Part shown: positions 15,392 through 21,404 of the stretch, in pieces
Numbering within the stretch: the first letter of the stretch is position 1
Layout of the letters: each line of letters starts with the position of its first letter
IMG/VR virus record: IMGVR_UViG_3300017917_003057
Span: 1 to 21,404 of that record
Direction: 5' to 3' (one strand)
Source of the DNA: a virus
DNA: 21,404 nt
Program-made: the position numbers and the translations under genes
The notes under the pieces: model-generated
What the model saw: the letters and a program-made list of their open reading frames with translations, nothing else
What the model was told of the DNA's origin: nothing
Databases searched by the model: none

Positions 15392-15574
15392 TTAATCTTT
15401 GTCTATGGGCAAACATAGCAGGTTTTTGCGATAGCGGTCCTTGATCTGTGATACCTTGGGTAAATCGCGATTACATTCCTGCATGGTCTTGTATTGCCCT
15501 TGTACTTCATACACTGTACTAGAATTATTGGGCAAAGTCAAGACCGCAACCAAAACAAAAGCAGCATCAAGCAT
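15392..15574 (-). CDS. Small protein with hydrophobic N-terminus and two cysteines, 60 aa
   Basis: The start chosen is ATG 15574, with AAGGA eight bases upstream and an overlap with the stop of the 40-aa gene. Residues 4-14 (AAFVLVAVLTL) are hydrophobic, too short for a firm membrane helix but possible as a signal or anchor. The remainder has two cysteines (C34, C54) and the pattern YKTMQECNRDL..YRKNLLCLP, like small exported proteins with a single disulfide. Role unknown; it may act at the host envelope. Confidence 0.65.
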   Translation of the reverse strand: MLDAAFVLVAVLTLPNNSSTVYEVQGQYKTMQECNRDLPKVSQIKDRYRKNLLCLPIDKD

Positions 15575-15689
15575 TATAGATTTCCTTGACTGTATAGCCC
15601 TGTTCAGCGTAAAGATCTGCTTCTGCTTCAAAGTCTACCGTAAACAAAAACATGTCACCGTCCCAAATTTCAAACATAATATTTTCCAT
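15567..15689 (-). CDS. Tiny acidic protein, 40 aa
   Basis: ATG at 15689 follows the stop of the preceding gene by two bases, and the TGA overlaps the next ATG by eight bases. The product begins MENIMFEIWDGDMFLFTVDF and continues EAEADLYAEQGYTVKEIYNA, a compact beta-beta-alpha-like sequence with strong acidic character and phage-like codon use. No Shine-Dalgarno beyond the preceding coding end is clear, so translation would be coupled. No function assigned. Confidence 0.65.
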   Translation of the reverse strand: MENIMFEIWDGDMFLFTVDFEAEADLYAEQGYTVKEIYNA

Positions 15690-15691
15690 GA

Positions 15692-16087
15692 TTAAACCAA
15701 CCTTTCCACTTCTTTTTCAGTCTTGTTGGCTAGAATAGCAAACATCTTTTTCTTTTCTTCACGCTCTTTGGCAACACGCTGACGCTCAACTTCTTTAGCT
15801 TCGTACTTTTTGCGTTTCTTTTCATCCGTCAAACGCAACAACATGTCATACTGTTGAGCACGAGCCCAACCTGTCAAGAATGTTTCAACTTGGCTAAAGG
15901 TACCTGTAAAAATATCTGCATCACGACTGTATACAGGTAATGTGTCATCGGCGGGATATAATGCGACCATGTCTCCATCTGTTCGATTCCAACCTGAACT
16001 GGCACGGGGATTTCCTAACTGAAACCCCAAAGACTTAGCCTGTGCTTCAATCCGTTGATATCTTGTATATGTGCTGTATCCACTCAT
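15692..16087 (-). CDS. Small phage protein with C-terminal charged coiled coil, 131 aa
   Basis: ATG at 16087 is in ATGA overlap with the upstream gene. The N-terminal 70 residues form a compact domain (YQRIEAQAKSLGFQLGNPR..WNRTDGDMVALYPADDTLPVY). Residues about 80-131 are a long Lys/Glu/Arg helix (LTDEKKRKKYEAKEVERQRVAKEREEKKKMF), likely coiled-coil. No catalytic motif or membrane segment. Unknown function. Confidence 0.75.
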   Translation of the reverse strand: MSGYSTYTRYQRIEAQAKSLGFQLGNPRASSGWNRTDGDMVALYPADDTLPVYSRDADIFTGTFSQVETFLTGWARAQQYDMLLRLTDEKKRKKYEAKEVERQRVAKEREEKKKMFAILANKTEKEVERLV

Positions 16088-16320
16088 GCAATTCTCCCCA
16101 AACCATAATAAATCAAGTCATCCAATTCTTTAGCAAAGTCTTGGCCTTGTCTGCGTTTCAGCCACACTTGCGTCAACATCTCACGCATTTGATCACCGTC
16201 AATAAACCGGCTATTCAAGTCTAAACTTCTACGCTCAATTTCGTCCAGCAATTCTTCGTCATCTAGTTCGTCTAGTACATCACGAACATCAATTTCTACG
16301 CTAGTGCTTATATATGACAT
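16084..16320 (-). CDS. Small acidic helical phage protein, 78 aa
   Basis: ATG at 16320 has AAAGGA upstream. The protein has a highly acidic helix near the N-terminus (DVRDVLDELDDEELLDEIERRSLDL) and a second helix (QMREMLTQVWLKRRQGQDF..LDDLIYYGLG). No family recognised. It is co-transcribed with the following 131-aa gene through an ATGA overlap. Confidence 0.75.
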   Translation of the reverse strand: MSYISTSVEIDVRDVLDELDDEELLDEIERRSLDLNSRFIDGDQMREMLTQVWLKRRQGQDFAKELDDLIYYGLGRIA

Positions 16321-16350
16321 GATTTTTCCTTTATCGAAACAGGACTTACT

Positions 16351-16385
16351 TCACGCATCCGACACACTTGCTGTCACGCATCCGA
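16351..16385. repeat. Two 12-bp direct repeats in an intergenic spacer
   Basis: TCACGCATCCGA occurs at 16351-16362 and 16374-16385 (period 23 bases) in the 90-base gap between the AAA+ gene and the 78-aa gene. The gap shows no convincing promoter or terminator. The repeats could bind a regulator; on the minus strand each copy contains an ATG, the first opening an 11-codon frame (MRDSKCVGCVK) of doubtful meaning. Confidence 0.6.
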
Positions 16386-16410
16386 ATGCCTGTTACGCAC
16401 ACGGCAGGGG

Positions 16411-17439
16411 TTATTCGGCGGGCTTCATGCAAGTGGTTGCTGCCATGGCCTTCCAACGCAAGGGGAAGCTCTTGCGAAGATCTGCAATCTTCAGTGCCAT
16501 ACGCAGGCTCATCTCACGCAATTTATTTTGGTTTTCGTACATGAAGTCCAAAATCTCTTCACGGCCAATGTCACCAAAATCATAGTCCTGGAACAATTCA
16601 CCGTCACCGGCAATTTGCTTGATGCGAAGGAACTTGTCACGCATGGTGTCCAAGGTCAAGTCTAGATAGTGACAACGGCTTTGCAGTGCATCCAAGTGGT
16701 CACGCAACTTTTGGCTCTTCATTTTGTCAAACTTCAAGTTGGTAATGAAAATAATACTGCCGTTGAAGTTGAACTGATCTGGCACACCTTCACGGCGCAA
16801 CATAGAACTGTCACTCAACCAACTGATCTTACGCTTCTTGCCTGAGTCCAGGGCACCCTTCAATAAGTTAAGAGCAACATCGTCAAGAAGGATGCTGTCA
16901 CAATCGTCAAACACCAAGACGCAATTAGGGTCAGAATACTTGTAAAGAGTACAGTACAGGCCAAGAGCAGTGGCTGAACCTTTGACAACTTCTGCACGAA
17001 GACGCTTGCCAGCGATCTGATCAAATAAGCAGGCCTTTTCAACTTCAGTTTCAACGCCATAAGATTTACCAACCCCAGGAGGGCCACTCACAATCATAGC
17101 ACGAATGTCGCCGTTAGTAGCGGCTTTAGTCATTTCATGCAGAATTTCAAAACGCTCGCGGATACGAACCATTGCATCTTCGTCGGACTCGCTCACGGTG
17201 GCCTTAGCACTTACAGTGGCTTCATTAACTGTGGGCTCACCAGATACAAATTCGTAAGCGTCAACACCAGAAACTTTGATGCGGATGGTGTCGGGAAAAC
17301 CAGGGAAAGTGTCGCCGTTACGAACAGTAACATGACCACCTGTTGCGGTGCGTTTATACTGCTCAACCAATTCAAAGGTCTTGCCGTTAACTTTTTGGTT
17401 ACGATAAGTGCCTTTGCTGATACGAATCACTGCTGACAT
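16411..17439 (-). CDS. AAA+ ATPase, phage type, 342 aa
   Basis: The start MSAVIRIS (ATG at 17439) is chosen because AAGGAG lies five bases upstream; the frame is open further but lacks a ribosome site. Residues 1-65 form a small beta-rich domain (HVTVRNGDTFPGFPDTIRIKVSG). Walker A GPPGVGKS is at 119-126, Walker B VLVFDDCD at 174-181, a sensor-1-like IIFITN ends at N234, and a candidate arginine finger is R255 in LQSRCHYLDL. The C-terminal lid has EEILDFMYENQNKLREMSLRMALKIADL. The layout is that of clamp-loader/MoxR-like ATPases of T4-like phages; substrate unknown. It has its own promoter and stands apart from uvsW, consistent with early expression. Confidence 0.88.
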   Translation of the reverse strand: MSAVIRISKGTYRNQKVNGKTFELVEQYKRTATGGHVTVRNGDTFPGFPDTIRIKVSGVDAYEFVSGEPTVNEATVSAKATVSESDEDAMVRIRERFEILHEMTKAATNGDIRAMIVSGPPGVGKSYGVETEVEKACLFDQIAGKRLRAEVVKGSATALGLYCTLYKYSDPNCVLVFDDCDSILLDDVALNLLKGALDSGKKRKISWLSDSSMLRREGVPDQFNFNGSIIFITNLKFDKMKSQKLRDHLDALQSRCHYLDLTLDTMRDKFLRIKQIAGDGELFQDYDFGDIGREEILDFMYENQNKLREMSLRMALKIADLRKSFPLRWKAMAATTCMKPAE

Positions 17440-17469
17440 ACTAGCTCCTTGTTGTTTCATCATGTCATT

Positions 17470-17498
17470 ATTATAGCAAATTAACCATTTTCGAGCAA
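17470..17498 (-). promoter_or_regulatory. Sigma70-like promoter of the AAA+ ATPase gene
   Basis: Minus strand: -10 box TATAAT (17475-17470) and a weak -35 box TTGCTC (17498-17493) separated by 17 bases. The leader of about 25 bases carries the AAGGAG ribosome site. The -35 box is part of the shared 9-mer GGGTATTGC. Confidence 0.75.
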
Positions 17499-17499
17499 T

Positions 17500-17547
17500 A
17501 CCCATTCTTAGTGATGGGTTATTACAATTGTAATACTAAAGTATTAC
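17500..17547 (-). terminator. Paired hairpins after the membrane-protein gene
   Basis: On the minus strand the stop codon at 17546-17544 is part of a hairpin with 7-8 bp arms (GTAATAC / GTATTAC on the plus strand, 17530-17547). The 14-base palindrome ATTACAATTGTAAT (17521-17534) follows, and then a 6-bp stem ACCCAT / ATGGGT (17500-17519). There is no T-run, so a conventional terminator is not certain. The layout matches that after the 51-aa gene. Confidence 0.45.
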
Positions 17548-17765
17548 TGTTTGCTGATTTCGTTGAGTCTTGCTAAAATTTCTAATCTATCTAATTCAAT
17601 TTTGTAAGTAGTTCTAATTAGAAATGCCAGTACTGCTAGAGCCATACCTACTGCAATATACTGTAAGGGCACCAAATCAAGTAACAATGCAATAGCAAAA
17701 CCAGTAAGGACTGCTGAAGCGAAAAATTTGAAAGTGTTAAATGCGGCTGTTTGTTTTAAAGTCAT
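17544..17765 (-). CDS. Small membrane protein with two helices, 73 aa
   Basis: ATG at 17765 has AAAAAGGAAAA upstream. Two hydrophobic segments, about residues 12-29 (KFFASAVLTGFAIALLLD) and 33-50 (PLQYIAVGMALAVLAFLI), are joined by a short turn. A charged C-terminal helix (YKIELDRLEILARLNEISK) probably stays in the cytoplasm. Such small early phage membrane proteins can act in superinfection exclusion or host membrane control, but nothing here identifies the role. It has its own sigma70-like promoter. Confidence 0.8.
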   Translation of the reverse strand: MTLKQTAAFNTFKFFASAVLTGFAIALLLDLVPLQYIAVGMALAVLAFLIRTTYKIELDRLEILARLNEISKQ

Positions 17766-17792
17766 TTTGTTTTTCCTTTTTGCGATAATGCA

Positions 17793-17821
17793 ATTATAAC
17801 AGAAAAAAGAATTAATTGCAA
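17793..17821 (-). promoter_or_regulatory. Sigma70-like promoter of the small membrane-protein gene
   Basis: Minus strand: -10 box TATAAT (17798-17793) and -35 box TTGCAA (17821-17816) with a 17-base spacer. The -35 again lies in the GGGTATTGC 9-mer directly after a CCC...GGG hairpin. Confidence 0.8.
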
Positions 17822-17824
17822 TAC

Positions 17825-17858
17825 CCCTACAAGTTGTAGGGTTAATACTAGAGCATTA
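17825..17858 (-). terminator. Hairpin cassette after the 51-aa gene
   Basis: CCCTACAA and TTGTAGGG (17825-17841) form a stem of 6-7 bp upstream of the membrane-protein promoter. Between it and the gene lies TAATGCTCTAGTATTA (minus strand, 17858-17843), which contains the stop codon and matches the equivalent stretch after the membrane-protein gene at 13 or more positions. No T-run follows, so termination is only possible. Confidence 0.45.
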
Positions 17859-18011
17859 CTCTTCAGATTTGTTGTCTGCGTCAATGTATTGCTTAATGAC
17901 TCGCATAAGTTTACGACTAGTATCATAAACATATTCTTTGTCTTCGTCCTCGGTATGGACTACAAGAATAAAGCCATTTGCGGCTTTGCGGATTTCAATT
18001 GATTCGAACAT
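17856..18011 (-). CDS. Small phage protein, 51 aa
   Basis: ATG at 18011 has TGGAG five bases upstream, the same GGAGCTA-type site as the AAA+ gene. The product starts MFESIEIRKAANGFILVVHT and continues with acidic EDEDKEYVYD, then a basic amphipathic helix (TSRKLMRVIKQYIDADN). This beta-beta-alpha pattern resembles small phage proteins seen near early genes. Function unknown. It is isolated between two intergenic regions, consistent with a separate transcript, though I see no clear promoter in the 51-base gap upstream. Confidence 0.75.
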   Translation of the reverse strand: MFESIEIRKAANGFILVVHTEDEDKEYVYDTSRKLMRVIKQYIDADNKSEE

Positions 18012-18062
18012 TATAGCTCCAGGTTAGTTGAGCCATAATGTTAGCATATTATGTAATATAGA

Positions 18063-18431
18063 TCAAGCAATTCGGCAAAATACCGAATGTAAAACTTTGC
18101 TGGCATTATCAAAGTTACTTTCCATTACGGTTAGATTAGCCATACCATAAGCAATGGTGCCCATGTCTCTATAGTAAGTTGGAGATGGCCAGCGTCGTTG
18201 TTTTAATGGATAACTGTTGATTAACAAACATTCATCACCGATGTGTTGGTAATCACGGCCCTGCATAATTTGAATTGCAATAGCTTCGTTATGTATGTTT
18301 AGGTTATTGAAATTTTTTGCCAGCAAGTGTACGATATAAGTTTCAACTTCGTCTTGCAAATATGTATTGCTAAGACTTTCGCTTTCCATTATTAAATCGT
18401 AACTTGCTCTTACAAAATCATTCCAGCTCAT
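18063..18431 (-). CDS. Uncharacterised phage protein, 122 aa
   Basis: ATG at 18431 comes four bases after the stop of the TPP enzyme C-subunit, so it is in the sugar operon, although no good Shine-Dalgarno sequence is visible. The protein is soluble and helical, with VETYIVHLLAKNF, YQHIGDECLLINSYPLKQRRWPSPTYYRDMG and GMANLTVMESNFDNASKVLHSVF. No motif recognised, and no evidence beyond co-location that it acts on sugars. Confidence 0.75.
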   Translation of the reverse strand: MSWNDFVRASYDLIMESESLSNTYLQDEVETYIVHLLAKNFNNLNIHNEAIAIQIMQGRDYQHIGDECLLINSYPLKQRRWPSPTYYRDMGTIAYGMANLTVMESNFDNASKVLHSVFCRIA

Positions 18432-18435
18432 GCAG

Positions 18436-19185
18436 CTATTTAATGTCTACAATCATTTCTTCAGCTAGTTCTGCATCACTTAAGAACGGAGTCATATCAT
18501 GCAGACCTGCTTGTTTACCGTTTTTCAATGCTTGGGCAGGTAATATTTCTTGATTCTTTAAACAAACACAATCAAAAATAATTTGGCCGCCGTACCCACT
18601 TAGTAAGCTGGCATAGCGATCAAAATCGTCCTGTGTTGAAATTTTGAAATACTCAAAGCCAAAAGTCTCTGCTACAAGTTTAAAGTCTGGAAACCATAAA
18701 CCTTTTTCACGGCTGGTTCCGTAAACACGGCCATCAAAGTATTTTTCCTGTGTGTTTTTAATGCTGAGATAGCCGCCGTTGTTTAGCAGTACAATACTTA
18801 CATTTAAGTTATGCTCTCTTATTACGGCCAGCTCTTGAATGTTACTCATAAAGCTGCCGTCACCAGTAATACAAATTACGGGTCGATTACCATTGGCCAG
18901 TGCTACCCCAATGGCGCCCGGTACTGCCCAACCCATATCTGCTTGAGCAGGACTAAACACTAATTTTTGTCCTGGCTTTGTTTCTAATGCCGTAGGACCA
19001 GCATAGCTAATGCTACCAGCATCACCCATTAGAACTTGTTCAGGCCTACTATGCGTGTTAATCCAATCTAGAACTGCATAGATGTTGACAGCACCTGTGG
19101 TGTTGTCTGCTGAATATTCAGGTTGAATTACAGGCCATTTTTGTTTCCAGTGTAAACACTTTGCTAACCATTCTGTTCTTGTCAT
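18436..19185 (-). CDS. TPP-dependent enzyme, C-terminal (TPP-binding) subunit of a split YerE/ALS-like enzyme, 249 aa
   Basis: The protein corresponds to the TPP-binding domain of acetolactate-synthase-type enzymes. The diphosphate/Mg motif is GDGS at 108-111, followed at the usual distance by NNGGY (135-139); MGWAVPGAIGVALA at 84-97 matches the MG-x-x-LP-x-AIG-x-x-A stretch before it. SIKNTQEKYFDGRVYGTS resembles the SIRQTQ..F-x-GR-x-VG-x-S segment of polysaccharide-cluster TPP enzymes such as YerE, which move a two-carbon unit from pyruvate to a keto sugar. In most relatives it is fused to the N-terminal domains; here those are in the preceding gene, joined by an ATGA overlap. Both chains together (584 residues) equal one normal enzyme. 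Confidence 0.88.
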   Translation of the reverse strand: MTRTEWLAKCLHWKQKWPVIQPEYSADNTTGAVNIYAVLDWINTHSRPEQVLMGDAGSISYAGPTALETKPGQKLVFSPAQADMGWAVPGAIGVALANGNRPVICITGDGSFMSNIQELAVIREHNLNVSIVLLNNGGYLSIKNTQEKYFDGRVYGTSREKGLWFPDFKLVAETFGFEYFKISTQDDFDRYASLLSGYGGQIIFDCVCLKNQEILPAQALKNGKQAGLHDMTPFLSDAELAEEMIVDIK

Positions 19186-20189
19186 AGCATTGCCTCAAAA
19201 AAGTTTTCTAAGTAATCGTTGTACTTGTGATCAATATGTACAATATCTTTGTTTAATTCATTCCAGTCAATGTCAACAAGAACTTTAGTGCTAGCAGGAC
19301 TAAACTGTCGAGGGTCATATCCAACAACACTAGCATTTAAACTACTGCCCAAAATCAGCAATAAGTCGCAATTTTGAACAGCAAAGTTTCCGGCTCTACT
19401 GCCTTTTTGTCCCACAGTGCCCATACTGTAGTGATGGTTACCAGGTGTGTAATCTCGGCCGCCGTAAGTGCTGGCAAAGGGCAGTTGATATTTTTCGATG
19501 AATTCATTGAATTCAGCGACGGTATTACTTTGTCTAATACCGTATCCTGCCAATATCAAAGGTCGTTCTGCTGTCACTAACAATTCTTTAACCACAGTGT
19601 AGTCCTGTGGTTTAACTAAGCTAGCCGGCGGATGAAATTGTCTAGGATTATCAGGCATTTCTGCTAATTGGATATTGCCAGGAATATCAATCCACACGGG
19701 CCCGGGCCTGCCTGTTTGCGCTAACCAAACTGCTTGTTGTAACATATAAGCAACATCTTTTACATCAGTAATAAACTCGCTTAGTTTAGTCATTGAACGG
19801 TATGTTTCCACAACATGGTGTTCTTGAATTCCGTACTTGCGAATGTTAAGACCTTTTTCTTTATTAATGTAACCACTACAAGTATCAAGTCTTACATTAC
19901 CACTGATGAACAGCACAGGCACACTGTCTTGCCAAGCATTTAATACGCTGGTAGCGCAGTTGGTACCAGCACAGCCTGTTGTTGGGTTAACTACTGCTAG
20001 TTGACCTGTATACTTGCTTTCACCAATGGCAGCATGACCAGCACCCTGTTCATGATGATAACAAATATACGGCAAACCCGATTTAATAAAGCCATCGTTA
20101 AGACCAGCAGCACCACCACCCATAAGGCCATGTACACGCTTGACTCCAATTGACTGCAAATACTGGGGGATCCAATCACATACTCTCAT
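19182..20189 (-). CDS. TPP-dependent enzyme, N-terminal and middle domains of a split YerE/ALS-like enzyme, 335 aa
   Basis: Residues 1-165 are the pyrimidine-binding domain: GVKRVHGLMGGGAAGLND, then the cofactor-activating glutamate E47 in YHHEQGAGHAAIG, PTTGCAGTN, and ISGNV. Residues about 200-330 are the central domain (AERPLILAGYGIRQS, FASTYGGRDY, GTVGQKGSRAGNFAVQNCDLLLILGSSLN). The gene ends where the linker to the TPP-binding domain would be, at the ATGA start of the next gene. Normal relatives carry all three domains on one chain of 550-600 residues. GGACT precedes the ATG at 20189, overlapping the end of the RfbH gene. Expected role: two-carbon transfer from pyruvate to a keto sugar nucleotide rather than amino-acid synthesis. 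Confidence 0.88.
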   Translation of the reverse strand: MRVCDWIPQYLQSIGVKRVHGLMGGGAAGLNDGFIKSGLPYICYHHEQGAGHAAIGESKYTGQLAVVNPTTGCAGTNCATSVLNAWQDSVPVLFISGNVRLDTCSGYINKEKGLNIRKYGIQEHHVVETYRSMTKLSEFITDVKDVAYMLQQAVWLAQTGRPGPVWIDIPGNIQLAEMPDNPRQFHPPASLVKPQDYTVVKELLVTAERPLILAGYGIRQSNTVAEFNEFIEKYQLPFASTYGGRDYTPGNHHYSMGTVGQKGSRAGNFAVQNCDLLLILGSSLNASVVGYDPRQFSPASTKVLVDIDWNELNKDIVHIDHKYNDYLENFFEAML

Positions 20190-20197
20190 TCTAGTCC

Positions 20198-21404
20198 TTA
20201 AATGTATAAACTAATAAAGCCTTGAACAATTTTACCAATGTAAGCAATTTGCTCAGGTGTAATCACAGGACTTGTTCCGTGGAAGTAAGTATGTGTCATA
20301 GCATGAGTTGCTCGAGGGAAATTGTTTTTAGCCGCAGTCGGATCCATCAAATGGCTGTAAGCTGGCTGTAACATAATATTGCCAGCAAAATACGGACGAG
20401 TCTGAATAAGGTTTTCTTCCAAATAGTCTACTATATCACTTCGACTAAATGGTGCGCCCTGCCTTATTGTTAAGGGAAAAGCAAACCATGATGGATCCGA
20501 CTTAGCCTGTGCTCTAGGTAAGTGGAAAAATTCTTCATAGGGTTTATAAATGTCAAACAACAATTTATAATTACGCCTACGAAGTTTATGAATCTCGGGC
20601 AACTTCTTCAACTGCTCGAGACCCATGGCACACTGTAGTTCGATTGGTTTTAGATTGTAACCAATTTCATCATATACATATTTGTGGTCAAACACTTCAT
20701 CGGGCAGTGTTGGAATCCAATTGTTAAATCGCTTACCGCAAGTACCACATTTAAGTTTGTTGGCTTCGGGTCCTACACAATAGCAACCACGACCCCATTC
20801 TCGGAAACTACGCAAAATAATTTCTTGTTCAGCGTCATTAGTAGCAACAAAGCCGCCTTCACCCATGGTCATATGGTGTGCAGGATAAAAACTACATGAG
20901 GACATAAGGCCAAAACTGCCTAAAGGAACGCCGTCGTACATACTGCCTAGTGCATCACAACAATCTTCTAATAGAATTAGATTATAGCGTTTGACTAAAT
21001 CCATTAGTCTATGCATGTTAGGAGGATTGCCTAGTACATGAGCAAATGTAATTACACGGATAGAAGGATCCGAGCTTAGTTGCATTTCAACTTGATCTAA
21101 ATCTAGATTAAGTGTGTCCAGTTCAATGTCTACAAACACGGGCTCAAAGCCCATTTGCAGTGTAGGATTAAGTGTGGTGGGGAATCCGGCGATAGGCATT
21201 AAAACTTTAGTGCCCTTAGGTAAATTATAACCACGCTTGCTAGTTAATGATGCCATCATTAACAAGTTACTGCTGCTGCCGCTGTTGGTAACAATGCCAC
21301 GAGTTTTACCAAATTGTTGGGGGAACTCATGCTCAAACTTAAGGCCTGCATCGCCCATGGCCAGCCAGCCTTTGAGTAAACTTTCAACTCCTGCTACATA
21401 TTCG
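20198..21404 (-). CDS. rfbH: RfbH-type CDP-4-keto-6-deoxyglucose 3-dehydrase (partial, 5' end outside window)
   Basis: The frame is open to the window edge; 401 codons are visible. Counting from the Met encoded at 21358, SFYPAHHMTMGEGG at 156-169 carries His in place of the PLP lysine of ordinary DegT aminotransferases, the mark of PMP-dependent E1 dehydrases. Cysteines C134 (EDCCDALG), C192, C194 and C204 follow C-x57-C-x-C-x9-C, close to the C-x57-C-x-C-x7-C iron-sulfur pattern I recall for E1, and KCGTCGKRF matches TCGKRF. The enzyme removes the 3-hydroxyl of CDP-4-keto-6-deoxyglucose, with a reductase (E3) giving a 3,6-dideoxy-4-keto sugar. No reductase is in this window. Host O-antigen type sugar synthesis is implied. 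Confidence 0.93.
   Translation of the reverse strand, partial: EYVAGVESLLKGWLAMGDAGLKFEHEFPQQFGKTRGIVTNSGSSSNLLMMASLTSKRGYNLPKGTKVLMPIAGFPTTLNPTLQMGFEPVFVDIELDTLNLDLDQVEMQLSSDPSIRVITFAHVLGNPPNMHRLMDLVKRYNLILLEDCCDALGSMYDGVPLGSFGLMSSCSFYPAHHMTMGEGGFVATNDAEQEIILRSFREWGRGCYCVGPEANKLKCGTCGKRFNNWIPTLPDEVFDHKYVYDEIGYNLKPIELQCAMGLEQLKKLPEIHKLRRRNYKLLFDIYKPYEEFFHLPRAQAKSDPSWFAFPLTIRQGAPFSRSDIVDYLEENLIQTRPYFAGNIMLQPAYSHLMDPTAAKNNFPRATHAMTHTYFHGTSPVITPEQIAYIGKIVQGFISLYI

Noticed and set aside
17440-17505. Extended N-terminus of the AAA+ protein
   Set aside because: The extra residues would be translated from the promoter region; AAGGAG directly before the MSAV start decides the start.
18436-20189. Acetolactate synthase for branched-chain amino-acid synthesis
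   Set aside because: The SIKNTQ..FDGRVYGTS segment and the RfbH neighbour point to the polysaccharide-type TPP enzymes; no other amino-acid gene is nearby.
1-21404. tRNA genes, integrase, attachment sites or insertion sequences
   Set aside because: None could be recognised on either strand.

Overview
The window looks like about 21 kb of a T4-superfamily myovirus genome, probably from an aquatic phage of a Gram-negative host. I base this on a full-length UvsW-type helicase, a run of small conserved genes of the kind seen in cyanophage-like T4 relatives, a very long repetitive tail fibre, a T4-type late promoter motif, and tight gene packing with ATGA/TAATG overlaps. No photosynthesis gene, tRNA, integrase or insertion sequence is visible, so the host cannot be named. 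All genes but one lie on the minus strand, so transcription runs from high to low coordinates. Family names come from reading motifs by eye, not from searches.

Right end (18063-21404): a carbohydrate module. It holds the 3' part of an RfbH-type, iron-sulfur/PMP-dependent CDP-4-keto-6-deoxyglucose 3-dehydrase, then a thiamine-diphosphate enzyme of the YerE/acetolactate-synthase type that is split cleanly into two overlapping genes, then a small unknown gene. Together they suggest synthesis or remodelling of a branched 3,6-dideoxy sugar for host surface polysaccharide.

Middle right (13761-18011): short early-type genes. There is a 51-aa protein, a two-helix membrane protein, a AAA+ ATPase, five small unknown proteins and two very acidic proteins. 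Three sigma70-like promoters with 17-bp spacers sit here, each just downstream of a CCC...GGG hairpin. Two of these intergenic cassettes are clearly related to each other. The third is a terminator with a cTTCGg loop whose T-run overlaps the -35 box, and its -10 box places the predicted transcript start on the ATG of the next gene.

Centre (6814-13760): a tightly coupled operon. It runs from a HARP-like protein to UvsW, a free-standing HNH homing endonuclease, a conserved protein that seems to start at ATT, a 58-aa protein, an SGNH-type hydrolase, small conserved proteins including a zinc-finger protein, and a 199-aa miniature of the DNA polymerase III alpha catalytic core. A weak hairpin terminator follows.

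Left end (1-6855): a single plus-strand gene (6466-6855) lies between this operon and a divergent structural operon. The structural operon starts at a T4-like late promoter and encodes a small structural protein, a 1587-aa fibre with a C-terminal C1q-like domain, a 177-aa virion-like protein and a glycine-rich protein cut by the window edge.

The most interesting points are the mini-DnaE protein, the split TPP enzyme beside RfbH, the repeated hairpin-promoter cassettes, and the HNH insertion next to a gene with a non-canonical start. No gene-free stretch exceeds about 110 bases.
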